64,000 nt of DNA from Pseudorhodoferax sp. Leaf274 (lineage in GTDB: Bacteria > Pseudomonadota > Gammaproteobacteria > Burkholderiales > Burkholderiaceae_C): positions 100,661 through 164,660 of the forward strand of contig NZ_LMNA01000029.1 of NCBI RefSeq assembly GCF_001422445.1, written 5' to 3'. Position 1 is the first letter of the stretch; each line of letters starts with the position of its first letter. Under the pieces are notes generated by a model. The model was not told the DNA's origin, did not search any database, and was given only the letters and a program-made list of their open reading frames with translations. Made by a program: the position numbers and the translations under genes. Positions 34,679 through 43,834 of this stretch are shown piece after piece.

Positions 34679-36229
34679 ATGCCCACCCCCTCCCCGCGCC
34701 GCCAGACGCTGGCCGACCTGCTGCGCCGCACGCGCCTGCGCTACCCCGCCAAGACCGCCATCCGCTGCGGCGCGGTGTGCTGGACCTACTCGGAACTGGA
34801 CGACACCTGCACCCGCCTGGCCCGCGGCCTGGCCGCGCAGGGCGTGGCCGCGGGCGACCGCGTGGCCGTGCTGGCGCGCAACTCGCACGCCTTCGCCGCG
34901 CTGCGCTTCGCGGTGGCGCGGCTGGGCGCCGTGCTGGTGCCGATCAATTTCATGCTGAACGCCGAGGAGGTGCGCTACATCCTCGACCACTCGGGCGCCA
35001 GCCTGCTGGCCATGGACAGCCTGTCGGGGGCCGTGGCCCGCGAGGCCGCCACCGGCACGGCCGTGCGCCAGCAGCTCTGGCTGCCGGGCGAGGATGCGTC
35101 AGAGCCGATGCCGGGCCTGCCGACGTTCGAGTCGCTGCTGGTCGACGGCCCGGCGCTGCCCGAACCGGCGCTCGACTCCGACGCGCTGGCCCAGATCATC
35201 TACACCAGCGGCACCGAGTCGCGGCCCAAGGGCGCCATGCTCACGCATGCCGCCGTGATCGCCGAATACGTCACCTGCCTGGTCGATGCCGAGATCGCGC
35301 ACGGCGACGTGGTGCTCCATGCGCTGCCGCTGTACCACTGCGCCCAGCTCGACGTGTTCCTGGGCCCCTGCATCTACGTGGGCGCCACCAACGTCATCAC
35401 GTCCAAACCGACGGCCGACAACCTGCTGGCGCTGATGGGCCGCGAGGGCATCACCTCGTTCTTCGCGCCGCCGACGGTGTGGATCGCGCTGCTGCGCGCG
35501 CCGCAGTTCGACACCACCGACCTCACGCGGCTGGCCAAGGGCTACTACGGCGCCTCCATCATGCCGGTGGAGGTGCTGAAAGAGATCCTGCGGCGCCTGC
35601 CCGCCGCGCGGCTGTGGAACCTGTACGGCCAGACCGAGATCGCGCCCGTGGCCACCGTGCTGCTGCCCGAAGACCAGCTGCGCAAGGCTGGCTCGGCCGG
35701 CCGCGCCGCGCTGAACGTGGAGACGCGCATCGTCGACGACGCGATGCAGGACGTGGCGCCCGGCCAGGTTGGCGAGATCGTGCACCGCTCGCCGCAGCTG
35801 CTCAGCGGCTACTACCGCGACCCCGAGCGCACCGCCGCGGCCTTCGAGGGCGGGTGGTTCCACAGCGGCGACCTCGGCGTGCTCGACGACGAGGGCTACC
35901 TCACCGTGGTCGACCGCAAGAAGGACATGATCAAGACCGGCGGCGAGAACGTGGCCAGCCGCGAGGTGGAGGAGGTGCTGTACGGCATCGAAGGCGTGTC
36001 CGAGGTGGCTGTGATCGGCCTGCCGGACCCCAAGTGGATCGAGGCCGTCACCGCCGTCATCGTCCTCAAGCCGGGCAGCCCGCTGGACGAGGCCGGCGTG
36101 ATCGCCGCGGCCAGCACGCGCCTGGCGCACTTCAAGCTGCCCAAGCGCGTGCACTTCGTCGAGGCGCTGCCCAAGAACCCCAGCGGCAAGCTGCTCAAGC
36201 GCGAGCTGCGCCGGCTCTACGACAACTAG
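34679..36229 (+). CDS. AMP-forming acyl-CoA synthetase (fatty-acid/aromatic acid CoA ligase type)
   Basis: 516 residues from ATG 34679, with AGGAGA eight bases upstream; a TTG six bases earlier is less likely. ANL-superfamily motifs: the phosphate loop is IIYTSGTESRPKGAML (usually TSGTTGxPKG), then LYGQTEIAP, FHSGDLG, DRKKDMIKTGGENV, and the C-terminal catalytic lysine in PSGKLLKREL. It activates a carboxylic acid to its CoA thioester; the acid is unknown. It ends tail to tail with the GntR gene, the two stops sharing CTAG. Confidence 0.92.
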   Translation: MPTPSPRRQTLADLLRRTRLRYPAKTAIRCGAVCWTYSELDDTCTRLARGLAAQGVAAGDRVAVLARNSHAFAALRFAVARLGAVLVPINFMLNAEEVRYILDHSGASLLAMDSLSGAVAREAATGTAVRQQLWLPGEDASEPMPGLPTFESLLVDGPALPEPALDSDALAQIIYTSGTESRPKGAMLTHAAVIAEYVTCLVDAEIAHGDVVLHALPLYHCAQLDVFLGPCIYVGATNVITSKPTADNLLALMGREGITSFFAPPTVWIALLRAPQFDTTDLTRLAKGYYGASIMPVEVLKEILRRLPAARLWNLYGQTEIAPVATVLLPEDQLRKAGSAGRAALNVETRIVDDAMQDVAPGQVGEIVHRSPQLLSGYYRDPERTAAAFEGGWFHSGDLGVLDDEGYLTVVDRKKDMIKTGGENVASREVEEVLYGIEGVSEVAVIGLPDPKWIEAVTAVIVLKPGSPLDEAGVIAAASTRLAHFKLPKRVHFVEALPKNPSGKLLKRELRRLYDN

Positions 36230-36945
36230 GAAGCGCGCTGGTTCCGCGCGCTGGCCGGCAGGTCCGGCCCGGCACCGGGCAGCTCGACCGGCACGCCGGA
36301 CTCCGCGCTGTAGCGGTGCTTTTCCATCTCGCCGATGCAGCGTGCGCGGTCGTGTGCAGCCAGCGCGTCCAGCAGCCGGGCATGCTCGTCCAGCGTGCGC
36401 GCGCGGTCGTCGGCGCGTTCGTACTTGTTCCACATCAGCGGCTCGGCCATGGCCCACAGGCGCCGCACCTCTTCCAGGATCAGGTTGTTCGGCGACAGGC
36501 TGAACATGCGGAAGTGGAACTGCCGGTTCAGCTCGATCAGGCCGCGGATGTCGACCGCCGCCGCGCTCTTGCGCATGCCCTCGTTCAGCTGGCGCAGCAT
36601 GGCCAGCGTCTCGTCGTCGGGCCAGCGGATCGTGCTCATGAGCTCGGTCTCCAGCAGGTGCAGCATGCGGCGGATCTGCGCATGCTCGGCCGGCGCGCGC
36701 TTGGTCACGAAGTAGCCCTGGTTGCGCCGGTGCACCAGCAGCCCCTGGTCGGCCAGCACGTTCATGGCCTCGCGCAGCGGCACGCGGCTCACCTCCAGCT
36801 GCTCGGCCATCTCCTCCTGGCGGATCTGCTCGCCCGGACTCAGCTCGCCGTTGACGATCATGGCTTTGAGCTGCTGCAGCGTGTGCGCCATGGCGCCGCG
36901 GGCCTTCTCGGGCGTGGTTTTCGGAGTGGTCGCGGTGTCGGTCAT
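36226..36945 (-). CDS. GntR-family regulator, FadR/FCD subfamily
   Basis: 239 residues. Winged helix at about 30-95 (GEQIRQEEMAEQLEVSRVPL), then an FCD ligand-binding domain (about 100-225) with the metal-binding histidines expected for the family (LNRQFHFRMF, LDEHARLLDAL). These regulators usually repress catabolic operons until an acid metabolite binds. It is divergent from the ABC importer operon, whose promoter carries the palindrome also found at the ligase promoter. Confidence 0.92.
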   Translation of the reverse strand: MTDTATTPKTTPEKARGAMAHTLQQLKAMIVNGELSPGEQIRQEEMAEQLEVSRVPLREAMNVLADQGLLVHRRNQGYFVTKRAPAEHAQIRRMLHLLETELMSTIRWPDDETLAMLRQLNEGMRKSAAAVDIRGLIELNRQFHFRMFSLSPNNLILEEVRRLWAMAEPLMWNKYERADDRARTLDEHARLLDALAAHDRARCIGEMEKHRYSAESGVPVELPGAGPDLPASARNQRAS

Positions 36946-37035
36946 GGCTTGCCTGCAAAGCGTCCGGCGCGGAAGGCGCCCGGCGGAAGTGCCAGATGCT
37001 AGCGCCCCCGTCCCCTAGGGGGAACCCCGATCCCA

Positions 37036-37058
37036 TTCAAAATTGAATTCAATATGAT
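37036..37058. promoter_or_regulatory. Candidate GntR operator and -10 of the importer/catabolic operon
   Basis: The 12-bp palindrome ATTGAATTCAAT (37042-37053) overlaps TATGAT (37053-37058), a 5 of 6 match to a sigma-70 -10. Extra half-sites ATTCAA and TTGAAT flank it at 37035 and 37068. A repressor bound here would block both the operon and the divergent gntR. Confidence 0.6.
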
Positions 37059-37147
37059 CTAACGCAATTGAATGCGATGCTGCGCGGCCAGCGCCCGCCT
37101 TCAAGTCCATCCCACGACAGACCTCGCAGAGGCAGAAGGAGACAAGG

Positions 37148-38317
37148 ATGCGCAGAACATGGAACCGCGTGGCGGGCTTGCTGCTGGCAGGCGCGCTGGC
37201 CTGCACGGCGCAGGCGCAGGAGACCGTCAAGGTCGGCGTGCTGATGAGCTATTCCGGCGTCAGCGCGCTGGCCGGCCAGTCCACCGACAACATCATCAAG
37301 CTGTACCAGGCCAGGTACGGCGCCGAGGCCGGCGGCCGCAAGCTGGAGTTCGTGCGGCGCGACAGCACCGGCCCCAACCCCGAGGTGGCGCGCCGGCTGG
37401 CGCAGGAACTCATCGTGCGCGAGAAGGTGCAGATCCTGATCGGCCCCGACTTCACGCCCAACGTGCTGGCCGTGGCGCCGCTCGTGACCGAGGCCAAGGT
37501 GCCGGCCATCATCACCGGCGCCTCCACGCAGGGCATCATCGGCGAGAAGTCGCCGTACTACCTGCGCACGTTCTATTCGGTCCCGCAGGTGGTGCGGCCG
37601 ATGGCGCAGTGGGCCGCACGCAACGGCATCAAGAAGGTGGCCGTCATGGTGGCCGACTACGGCCCGGGCCAGGATGCCGAGGCCACCTTCGCCAAGAGCT
37701 TCACCGAGGCTGGCGGCAGCATCGCCACCACCATCAAGGTGCCGGTGCGCAACCCCGAGTTCTCGGGCTACATGCAGCGCCTGAAAGACGCGAACGCCGA
37801 TGCGGCCTTCGTCTTCATGCCCATCGGCGAGCTGTCGCTGCAGTTCCTCAAGGCCTATGCCGACGCCGGCCTCAAGGACGGCAGGATGAAGCTGCTGGCC
37901 ACCTCCGACGTGACCGACGAGACCACGCTGGACGCCGCCGGCGACGCCGCGCTGGGCGCCATCACGGCCGGCAACTACTCGCCGCTGCACGATTCGGCGC
38001 TGAACCGCGAGTTCGCCGCCGCCTACGACAAGGCCGTGGGCAAGACGCCGCGCCTGTCGCTCTACCACCCGGTGATGTGGGATGCGATGCACATCCTGTA
38101 CAGCGCGCTGGAGGCGCAGCGCGGCGCGAAGTTCGATGCCGACAAGTTCATGGCCCACGCGCGCGGCATGGCCTTCGAGAGCCCGCGTGGCCCCATCGCG
38201 ATCGACAGGCAGACCGGCGACATCGTGCAGGACACCTACATCCGCCGTGTCGAGCGCGTGAACGGCGTGCTGCAGAACGTCGAGTTCGACGTGGTCAAGA
38301 ACGTGCCGGCCAGGTAG
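37148..38317 (+). CDS. Periplasmic substrate-binding protein of a branched-chain-amino-acid-type ABC importer
   Basis: 389 residues. Signal peptide about 1-23 (VAGLLLAGALACTAQA, cleavage before QETVKVG). The mature part is a Leu/Ile/Val-binding fold (VKVGVLMSYSGVSALAGQ, then LIGPDFTPNVLAVAPL). Relatives beside aromatic catabolic genes bind aromatic acids rather than amino acids. The ATG has AAGGAG ten bases upstream. It is the first gene of the importer operon. Confidence 0.92.
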   Translation: MRRTWNRVAGLLLAGALACTAQAQETVKVGVLMSYSGVSALAGQSTDNIIKLYQARYGAEAGGRKLEFVRRDSTGPNPEVARRLAQELIVREKVQILIGPDFTPNVLAVAPLVTEAKVPAIITGASTQGIIGEKSPYYLRTFYSVPQVVRPMAQWAARNGIKKVAVMVADYGPGQDAEATFAKSFTEAGGSIATTIKVPVRNPEFSGYMQRLKDANADAAFVFMPIGELSLQFLKAYADAGLKDGRMKLLATSDVTDETTLDAAGDAALGAITAGNYSPLHDSALNREFAAAYDKAVGKTPRLSLYHPVMWDAMHILYSALEAQRGAKFDADKFMAHARGMAFESPRGPIAIDRQTGDIVQDTYIRRVERVNGVLQNVEFDVVKNVPAR

Positions 38318-38381
38318 GCCGCGTTCCAGGTCCACGCCCGCCACCGACCCACCACGCCGCGCCCGCACGCGGCACGCCACG

Positions 38382-39251
38382 ATGATTCTTCTCACCACCC
38401 TGTTCAACGGGCTGGCCTACGGCATCTTGCTGTTCGTCATGGCCGTCGGGCTGTCCATCACCATGGGCATGATGCGCTTCGTCAACCTGGCGCATGTGAG
38501 CCTGTGCATGCTGGGCGGCTACGTGTCGGCCAGCGCCATGGAGCTGTGGGGCCTGCCGTTCCTGGCTACCCTGCCGCTGGCCTTCGTGGCCACCGCGCTG
38601 TTCTCGGTCGCGCTCGAACGGCTGGTGCTGCGGCACTTCTACGGCAGCGACGACCTCACCCAGGTGCTGCTGACCATCGGCCTGGTGTTCATGTCGGTGT
38701 CTGCCGCGGCCTTCGTCTGGGGGCCGTCGTTCAAGCCGGTCGAGGTGCCCGCATGGCTCACCGGCCGGGCCGCGGTGGCGGGCCTGGAACTGGAGCGCTA
38801 CCGCCTGTTCCTGCTCGCGGTGGGCGCGCTGCTCACAGTGGCCATCTTCTTCGGCCTGGAGCGCACGCGCTTCGGCGCCATGGTGCGCGCCTGCGTGGAC
38901 AACCGCCGCGCCGCCTCGGCCTGCGGGCTGGACACGCACAAGGTCTTCGCGCTGACCTTCGCCATCGGCGGCGGCCTGGCCGGACTGGGCGGTGCGCTGT
39001 CGGCCAGCCTGCTGGGGCTCGATCCGAACTTCCCGTTCCGCTACCTCGTCTACATGCTGATCGTGGTCTCGGTCGGCGGCATGGGCACCATCCTCGGCTC
39101 GCTCGCCGCGGCGCTGTTCATCGGCGTGGCCGACGTGGCCAGCAAGTACTACCTGCCGGCCGCGGGCGGCTCCGTGATCTACCTCGTGACGGTGGCCGTC
39201 ATGCTCTGGCGGCCCGAAGGCCTGCTGGGCCGCAAGGGTCGCCATGCATGA
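38382..39251 (+). CDS. ABC importer permease, LivH type
   Basis: 289 residues with about eight membrane helices and the family motif NGLAYGILLFVMAVGLSITM near the N-terminus and GLDTHKVFALTFAIGGGLAG (the EAA-like loop). It forms the heterodimeric channel with the next gene, overlapping it by 8 bp. Confidence 0.92.
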   Translation: MILLTTLFNGLAYGILLFVMAVGLSITMGMMRFVNLAHVSLCMLGGYVSASAMELWGLPFLATLPLAFVATALFSVALERLVLRHFYGSDDLTQVLLTIGLVFMSVSAAAFVWGPSFKPVEVPAWLTGRAAVAGLELERYRLFLLAVGALLTVAIFFGLERTRFGAMVRACVDNRRAASACGLDTHKVFALTFAIGGGLAGLGGALSASLLGLDPNFPFRYLVYMLIVVSVGGMGTILGSLAAALFIGVADVASKYYLPAAGGSVIYLVTVAVMLWRPEGLLGRKGRHA

Positions 39252-40257
39252 GTCGCCACACGCCTTCTTCCGCACCCGCGCGCGCTGGAGCCCTTGGGAA
39301 ACCGCGTTCTGGCTCTGCTGGGCCATCGCCTTCTTCGTGCCGGGCGCCAACCTCGCGCTGCTGACCCAGGTGCTGATCTGGGGCCTGTTCGCGCTGTCGC
39401 TGGACCTGCTGCTGGGCTACCGCGGCATTCCCTCGCTGGGGCACGCGGCCTTCTTCGGCATCGGCGCCTACACCGCAGGTTACCTCGGCAAGTTCGGCTG
39501 GACCGAGCCGATCTCCGGCCTGGTGCTGGCCGCGCTGATGGCCGGCCTCACCGGCCTGGCCACGGGGCGCATCGTGCGCGGGCTGCATGGCGTGGGCCTG
39601 CTCATGGTCACGCTGGGGCTGAACCTGCTGCTCTACGACTTCGTGCACCGCTCCACCGCGCTGACCGGCGGCGACGACGGGCTGCAGGGCATCGACATCG
39701 CGCCGGTGCTGGGCCTGTTCCGCTTCGACATGTTCGGCCGCACCGGCTACGTCTACGTGCTGGCCGTGGTGTTCGTGCTGTTCCTGCTGGTGCGCGCGCT
39801 GCTGCACTCGGCCTGGGGCCTGGCGCTGCTGGGCGCGCGCGACAACGCGCGGCGCATGACCATGCTGGGCGCGCCCGTCGCGGCCGACCTGACCTGGGCC
39901 TTCGGCATCTCGGCCGCATTGGCCGGCGTGGCCGGTGCGCTGCTGACGCAGACCACGCAGTTCGTCTCGCCCGAGGTCATGTCGTTCCAGCGCTCGGCCG
40001 ACCTGCTGGTGGTGCTGGTGATCGGCGGCGCAGCCATGCTGTACGGCGGCTTCGCGGGCGCGCTGGTGTTCCTGGTGCTGCGCGACCTGCTGGCGGCGCT
40101 GAACCCGATCTACTGGTACTTCTGGATCGGCCTGATGCTGGTGCTGATCGTGGCCTTCTTCCGCAAGGGCATCCTGCCGACGCTGCGCAGCGCGCTGCAG
40201 CGCAGGGCGAAGGCGCGTGCGCCGCAGCCCGTGCCTGCGACCGAGGTGGTGCAATGA
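39244..40257 (+). CDS. ABC importer permease, LivM type
   Basis: 337 residues, about nine helices, with the LivM motif DLLLGYRGIPSLGHAAFFGI and the coupling loop MLGAPVAADLTWAFGISAAL. Its stop overlaps the start of the LivG-type gene (ATGA). The short soluble C-terminus is Arg/Ala-rich. Confidence 0.92.
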   Translation: MHESPHAFFRTRARWSPWETAFWLCWAIAFFVPGANLALLTQVLIWGLFALSLDLLLGYRGIPSLGHAAFFGIGAYTAGYLGKFGWTEPISGLVLAALMAGLTGLATGRIVRGLHGVGLLMVTLGLNLLLYDFVHRSTALTGGDDGLQGIDIAPVLGLFRFDMFGRTGYVYVLAVVFVLFLLVRALLHSAWGLALLGARDNARRMTMLGAPVAADLTWAFGISAALAGVAGALLTQTTQFVSPEVMSFQRSADLLVVLVIGGAAMLYGGFAGALVFLVLRDLLAALNPIYWYFWIGLMLVLIVAFFRKGILPTLRSALQRRAKARAPQPVPATEVVQ

Positions 40258-40997
40258 ACGACACCGTGCTGGCCACACGCGGCCTGGGCATGTCCTTCGG
40301 CGGCCTGCGCGTGTTCTCGGGCATCGACTTCGCGCTCGCGCGCGGCGAGCGCCATGCCGTGATCGGCCCCAACGGCGCCGGCAAGAGCACCTTCGTCGCC
40401 ATCGTCACCGGACTGCTGCGGCCGACTGCGGGTGCCGTGCTGCTGGACGGCCGCGACGTGACGCGCAGCAGCGCCGGCGAACGCGTGGCCGCGGGCATCG
40501 TGCGCACCTTCCAGATCAACACGCTGTTCCCTTCGCTCACGCCGCTGGAGTCGGTGGTGCTGGCGCTGTGCCAGCGCGACCGCAAGGCACGGCCCTCGCT
40601 GCGCGCGTTGCGCCACCGCACGGAACAGATCGACGAGGCCGCTGCGCTGCTCGAACGCTTCGGCCTGGCCGACGACGCGCAGCTGCCGACGCAGGAACTG
40701 GCCTATGGCCAACAGCGCCTGCTCGAAGTCGTGCTGGCCTACGCGCTGCGCCCACGCGTGCTGCTGCTGGACGAGCCCGCCGCGGGCCTGTCGACCACGC
40801 AGGGCCATGCGCTGTTCGAACGTCTGGCCACGCTGACCGAAGGCACGACGCTGTTGTTCATAGAGCACGACATGAACATCGTCTTTCGCTACGCCGAGCG
40901 CGTGACCGTGCTGGCCGGCGGCAGCCTGCTGGCGCAAGGCACGCCCGACGAGATCCGCGCCCACGCAGGCGTGCGAAAGGCCTACCTTGGAAGCTAG
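40254..40997 (+). CDS. ABC importer ATPase, LivG type
   Basis: 247 residues. Walker A GPNGAGKST, signature region ELAYGQQRLLEV (a degenerate LSGGQ, normal for LivG), Walker B VLLLDEPAAGL, and H-loop FIEHDMNIVF. The ATGA overlap with the permease indicates translational coupling. Confidence 0.93.
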   Translation: MNDTVLATRGLGMSFGGLRVFSGIDFALARGERHAVIGPNGAGKSTFVAIVTGLLRPTAGAVLLDGRDVTRSSAGERVAAGIVRTFQINTLFPSLTPLESVVLALCQRDRKARPSLRALRHRTEQIDEAAALLERFGLADDAQLPTQELAYGQQRLLEVVLAYALRPRVLLLDEPAAGLSTTQGHALFERLATLTEGTTLLFIEHDMNIVFRYAERVTVLAGGSLLAQGTPDEIRAHAGVRKAYLGS

Positions 40998-41700
40998 CAC
41001 CGCCTTGCTCGAACTGCGCAACCTGCAAGCCGGCTACGGCCCCTCGCGCGTGCTGCACGGCCTGAGCCTCACGCTGCACGCCGGCGAGACGCTGGTCGTC
41101 ATCGGCCGCAACGGCGTGGGCAAGACCACGCTGGTGGAAACCATCATCGGCCTGACCGACCACCACGGCGGCGACATCCTGCTCGACGGCGTGCCCATGC
41201 ACGCGCTGGCGCCGCACCTGCGCAACCGCGCCGGTATCGCCTGGGTGCCGCAGCAGCGCGAGGTGTTCCCCTCGCTCACGGTGGAGGAGAACCTCCAGGT
41301 GGTCGCGCGGCCCGGCGACTGGACGCTGGCGCGCGTGTACGAACTGTTTCCGCGGCTGGCCGAGCGCCGCCGCAACCATGGCGACGAGCTCTCCGGCGGC
41401 GAACAGCAGATGCTGGCCCTGGGCCGCGCGCTGATGACCAATCCGCGCGTGCTGCTGCTCGACGAGCCGGTCGAGGGCCTGGCGCCCATCGTCGTCGAAG
41501 AGATGCTGCAGGCCATCGACCGCATGCGGGCCACCGGCCGCATGGGCATCGTGCTGGTCGAGCAGAAGTACGACCTCGCGCTGGCGCGTTCGGAGCGCTG
41601 CATCGTCATCGACCACGGCGCCGTGGTGCACGCCGGCCCCAGCGCCGCGCTGCTGGCCGACCAGGCGCTGATCGACCGCCACCTCGGCCTATCGCATTGA
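40987..41700 (+). CDS. ABC importer ATPase, LivF type
   Basis: 237 residues. Starts at TTG 40987, 11 bp inside the LivG gene, with AAAGG six bases upstream; no ATG or GTG fits better. Walker A GRNGVGKTT, signature ELSGGEQQML, Walker B VLLLDEPVEGL, and LVEQKYDLAL in the H-loop region. It completes the five-gene importer. Confidence 0.92.
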   Translation: MEASTALLELRNLQAGYGPSRVLHGLSLTLHAGETLVVIGRNGVGKTTLVETIIGLTDHHGGDILLDGVPMHALAPHLRNRAGIAWVPQQREVFPSLTVEENLQVVARPGDWTLARVYELFPRLAERRRNHGDELSGGEQQMLALGRALMTNPRVLLLDEPVEGLAPIVVEEMLQAIDRMRATGRMGIVLVEQKYDLALARSERCIVIDHGAVVHAGPSAALLADQALIDRHLGLSH

Positions 41701-41720
41701 CCTTCCAGGAGAGACCCGCC

Positions 41721-42128
41721 ATGTCCAGTTCCACCACCCGCCGCCCGCGCTCGATCGAAGTCGAAGGCGTGACGCACGGCGCCGCGCCCATCCCGATGGC
41801 CGCACGCGTCGGCAACATCCTCATGACGTCGGGCGTGCTCGGCAAGGACCCGGCCACCGACACGCTGCCGGCCGACGGCCCGTCGCAGGCCCGCTTCCTG
41901 TTCCAGAACCTGCGCACGCTGCTGGCCAACGGCGGCGCGACCCTGGACGACGTGGTGCGCATCACCGTGTTCGTGAAAGACAACGGCCAGCGCGAGGCCA
42001 TCAATGCCGAGTGGCTCAAATGCTTTCCCGACCCGCACGACCGGCCGGCGCGGCATACGCAGGTGGTGGATCTGCCTGGGGCCATGTTGGTCCAGCTGGA
42101 AGCCATGGCTGTGGTGCAGGAGCGTTGA
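41721..42128 (+). CDS. RidA/YjgF-family protein
   Basis: 135 residues of the RidA fold (ARVGNILMTSGVLGKD, then LANGGATLDDVVRITVFV, and RHTQVVDLPGAMLVQLEAMA). RidA proteins hydrolyse reactive enamines/imines; in catabolic operons relatives act as deaminases or tautomerase-like enzymes. The ATG has AGGAGAG upstream, 20 bp after livF. The catalytic Arg typical of true RidA is not evident (the corresponding strand reads RHTQVVDL), so this is probably a distinct subfamily. Confidence 0.85.
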   Translation: MSSSTTRRPRSIEVEGVTHGAAPIPMAARVGNILMTSGVLGKDPATDTLPADGPSQARFLFQNLRTLLANGGATLDDVVRITVFVKDNGQREAINAEWLKCFPDPHDRPARHTQVVDLPGAMLVQLEAMAVVQER

Positions 42129-42180
42129 GATGACGCCTTTCCACGGTATGTGTCCTGACCGCGCCGACGGTGTGCACCAC

Positions 42181-42393
42181 TCCGCGAATGTCCCCCGCCC
42201 CGGGCCGCAGGCGGCCCGAGGCTCCTCCTTTATTTCGCTGCGTGGAGCACACCATCGTCGTGGTCCTTTGGCGCTGCGCTTGACCGGCCCGCACAACGCG
42301 TGGCTTCCAGGGTCGAGGGTACCGGGTGGCCCCTGCAGCGAAATCAAGGAGGAGCCAGGGCCGCCTGCGGCCCTGGCGGGGGACATTCGCGGA
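42181..42393. repeat. Large structured inverted repeat between ridA and the first RraA gene
   Basis: The 359-bp gap 42129-42487 holds no gene. Its left arm 42181-42241 and right arm 42335-42393 are inverted copies, about 60 bp each and over 90% matching, around a 93-bp centre. Each arm contains its own hairpin (CGGGCCGC-AG-GCGGCCCG on the left, CAGGGCCGC-CT-GCGGCCCTG on the right) and the arms differ by paired changes that keep the stems. It may be a MITE-like or REP-like element, or a strong RNA structure separating the importer from the enzyme genes. The 42394-42450 part repeats a GGGTGGCC-type stretch also seen near 42325. Confidence 0.85.
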
Positions 42394-42487
42394 AGGGGCC
42401 ACCCGGTGGCCTCGGCCCGCGCGCCACGCCCGCACCCGAGTGTGTTGTCTTCGACCCATGCGCAACACACCGCAGGAGGGCACTGAA

Positions 42488-43150
42488 ATGCCCGAAGACT
42501 TCGTCAAGCGCCTGAACAGGCTGGACTGCTGCGCCGTCTCCGACGCCATGGACAAGCTGGGCCTGGCCGGTGGCGTCAGCGGGCTCGAGCAGCGCGCCGG
42601 CACACGCCGCATCGCCGGCCGCGTCGTCACCTACAAGCTCGTGCCCAAGGACCAGGCACCCGTGGTGTCCGGCCCGCCACGCCACCTGGGCACCACCGCC
42701 ATCGAGACCGCGCAGCCCGGCGACATCGTCGTCGTGGAGCAGCGCACCGGCCTGGACGCCGGCTCCTGGGGCGGCATCCTCTCGCTGGCCGCCAAGCTGC
42801 GCGGCGTGGCCGGCGTGATCGCCGACGGCCCCGTGCGCGACATCGACGAGGCCCGCGGCTACGACTTTCCCGTCTACTGCCGCAGCCTCACGGCGCGCAC
42901 GGCCCGCGGGCGCGTGGCCGAAGCCTTCACCAACGCGCCCGTCACCGTGGGCGAGATCACCGTCCACCCAGGCGACTACGCCATCGCCGACGCCAGCGGC
43001 GTGGTCTTCGTGCGCGCCGACGACATCGCCCGCGTGCTCGACGCCGCCGAGGCCATCGCCGGACGCGAGGCGGCCATGGCCCGCGCGCTGCTGGCCGGCC
43101 TGCCCGTCAGCCAGGTGATGGGCGCCGACTACGAACACATGCTGCGCTGA
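42488..43150 (+). CDS. RraA-fold protein 1 (RraA/CHA-aldolase family)
   Basis: 220 residues. ATG with AGGAGG nine bases upstream. The fold is shown by WGGILSLAAKLRGVAGVIAD, the Arg-Asp pair in DGPVRDIDEA, and HPGDYAIADASGVVFV. The family includes metal-dependent 4-hydroxy-4-methyl-2-oxoglutarate/CHA aldolases and the RNase E inhibitor RraA. It begins the enzyme part of the operon. Specific substrate unknown; it is likely a decarboxylase or aldolase given the context. Confidence 0.86.
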   Translation: MPEDFVKRLNRLDCCAVSDAMDKLGLAGGVSGLEQRAGTRRIAGRVVTYKLVPKDQAPVVSGPPRHLGTTAIETAQPGDIVVVEQRTGLDAGSWGGILSLAAKLRGVAGVIADGPVRDIDEARGYDFPVYCRSLTARTARGRVAEAFTNAPVTVGEITVHPGDYAIADASGVVFVRADDIARVLDAAEAIAGREAAMARALLAGLPVSQVMGADYEHMLR

Positions 43151-43177
43151 ACGCGCGGCCCATTCCCGAGGACCACC

Positions 43178-43834
43178 ATGACAGACCCGAACGTCGCGCG
43201 CGCCGCGCTACTGGACACCGCCACCCTCAGCGATGCGCTGGACAAGCACGGCCTGAACGGCCAGTGCCACCGCATCGCGCCGCGCAGCACCGATTCGCGC
43301 ATGACCGGCCGCGCCTGGACCCTGCTGTACGGCCCGGCCGGCACGCCGGCCGGCACGGTCGGCGACTACATCGACGACGTGGCGCCCGGCAGCGTCATCG
43401 TGCTGGACAACGGCGGGCGCGACAACGCCACCGTCTGGGGCGACATCCTGACCGAGGTGGCCCATGCCAAGGGCATCGCCGGCACCGTGATCGACGGCAT
43501 CAACCGCGACGTGGCGCTGAGCCTGCAGCTGGGCTACCCCATCTACAGCCGCGGCCACTGGATGCGCACCGGCAAAGACCGCGTGCAGGTCGAGGCCACG
43601 GGCGTGCCCGTGAACATCGGCGACGTGCGCGTGTGCCCGGGCGACCTGGTGCGCGGCGACGCCGACGGCGTGGTCGTCATCCCGAAGTCGCACGAAGAGC
43701 AGGTGCTGGCCACGGCCGAGGCCATCCAGCAGGCCGAGGACGCGATCCGCCGCTCCGTGCGCGAGGGCATGGCCCTGCGCGAGGCCAGGGTGCAGCACGG
43801 CTACCACCAGCTGCAGACGCGGGAGGCGAAGTGA
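43178..43834 (+). CDS. RraA-fold protein 2
   Basis: 218 residues, same fold: NATVWGDILTEVAHAKGIAG, active-site Arg-Asp in DGINRDVALS, and CPGDLVRGDADGVVVIP. The conserved residues that bind a divalent metal and pyruvate are retained. It differs from proteins 1 and 3 by GINRD in place of GPVRD or GCVRD. Its stop overlaps the start of protein 3 (GTGA). Confidence 0.86.
   Translation: MTDPNVARAALLDTATLSDALDKHGLNGQCHRIAPRSTDSRMTGRAWTLLYGPAGTPAGTVGDYIDDVAPGSVIVLDNGGRDNATVWGDILTEVAHAKGIAGTVIDGINRDVALSLQLGYPIYSRGHWMRTGKDRVQVEATGVPVNIGDVRVCPGDLVRGDADGVVVIPKSHEEQVLATAEAIQQAEDAIRRSVREGMALREARVQHGYHQLQTREAK

Noticed and set aside
42326-42487. Longer start for RraA-fold protein 1 through the inverted repeat
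   Set aside because: The added residues come from the repeat arm, whereas ATG 42488 has AGGAGG and aligns with relatives.
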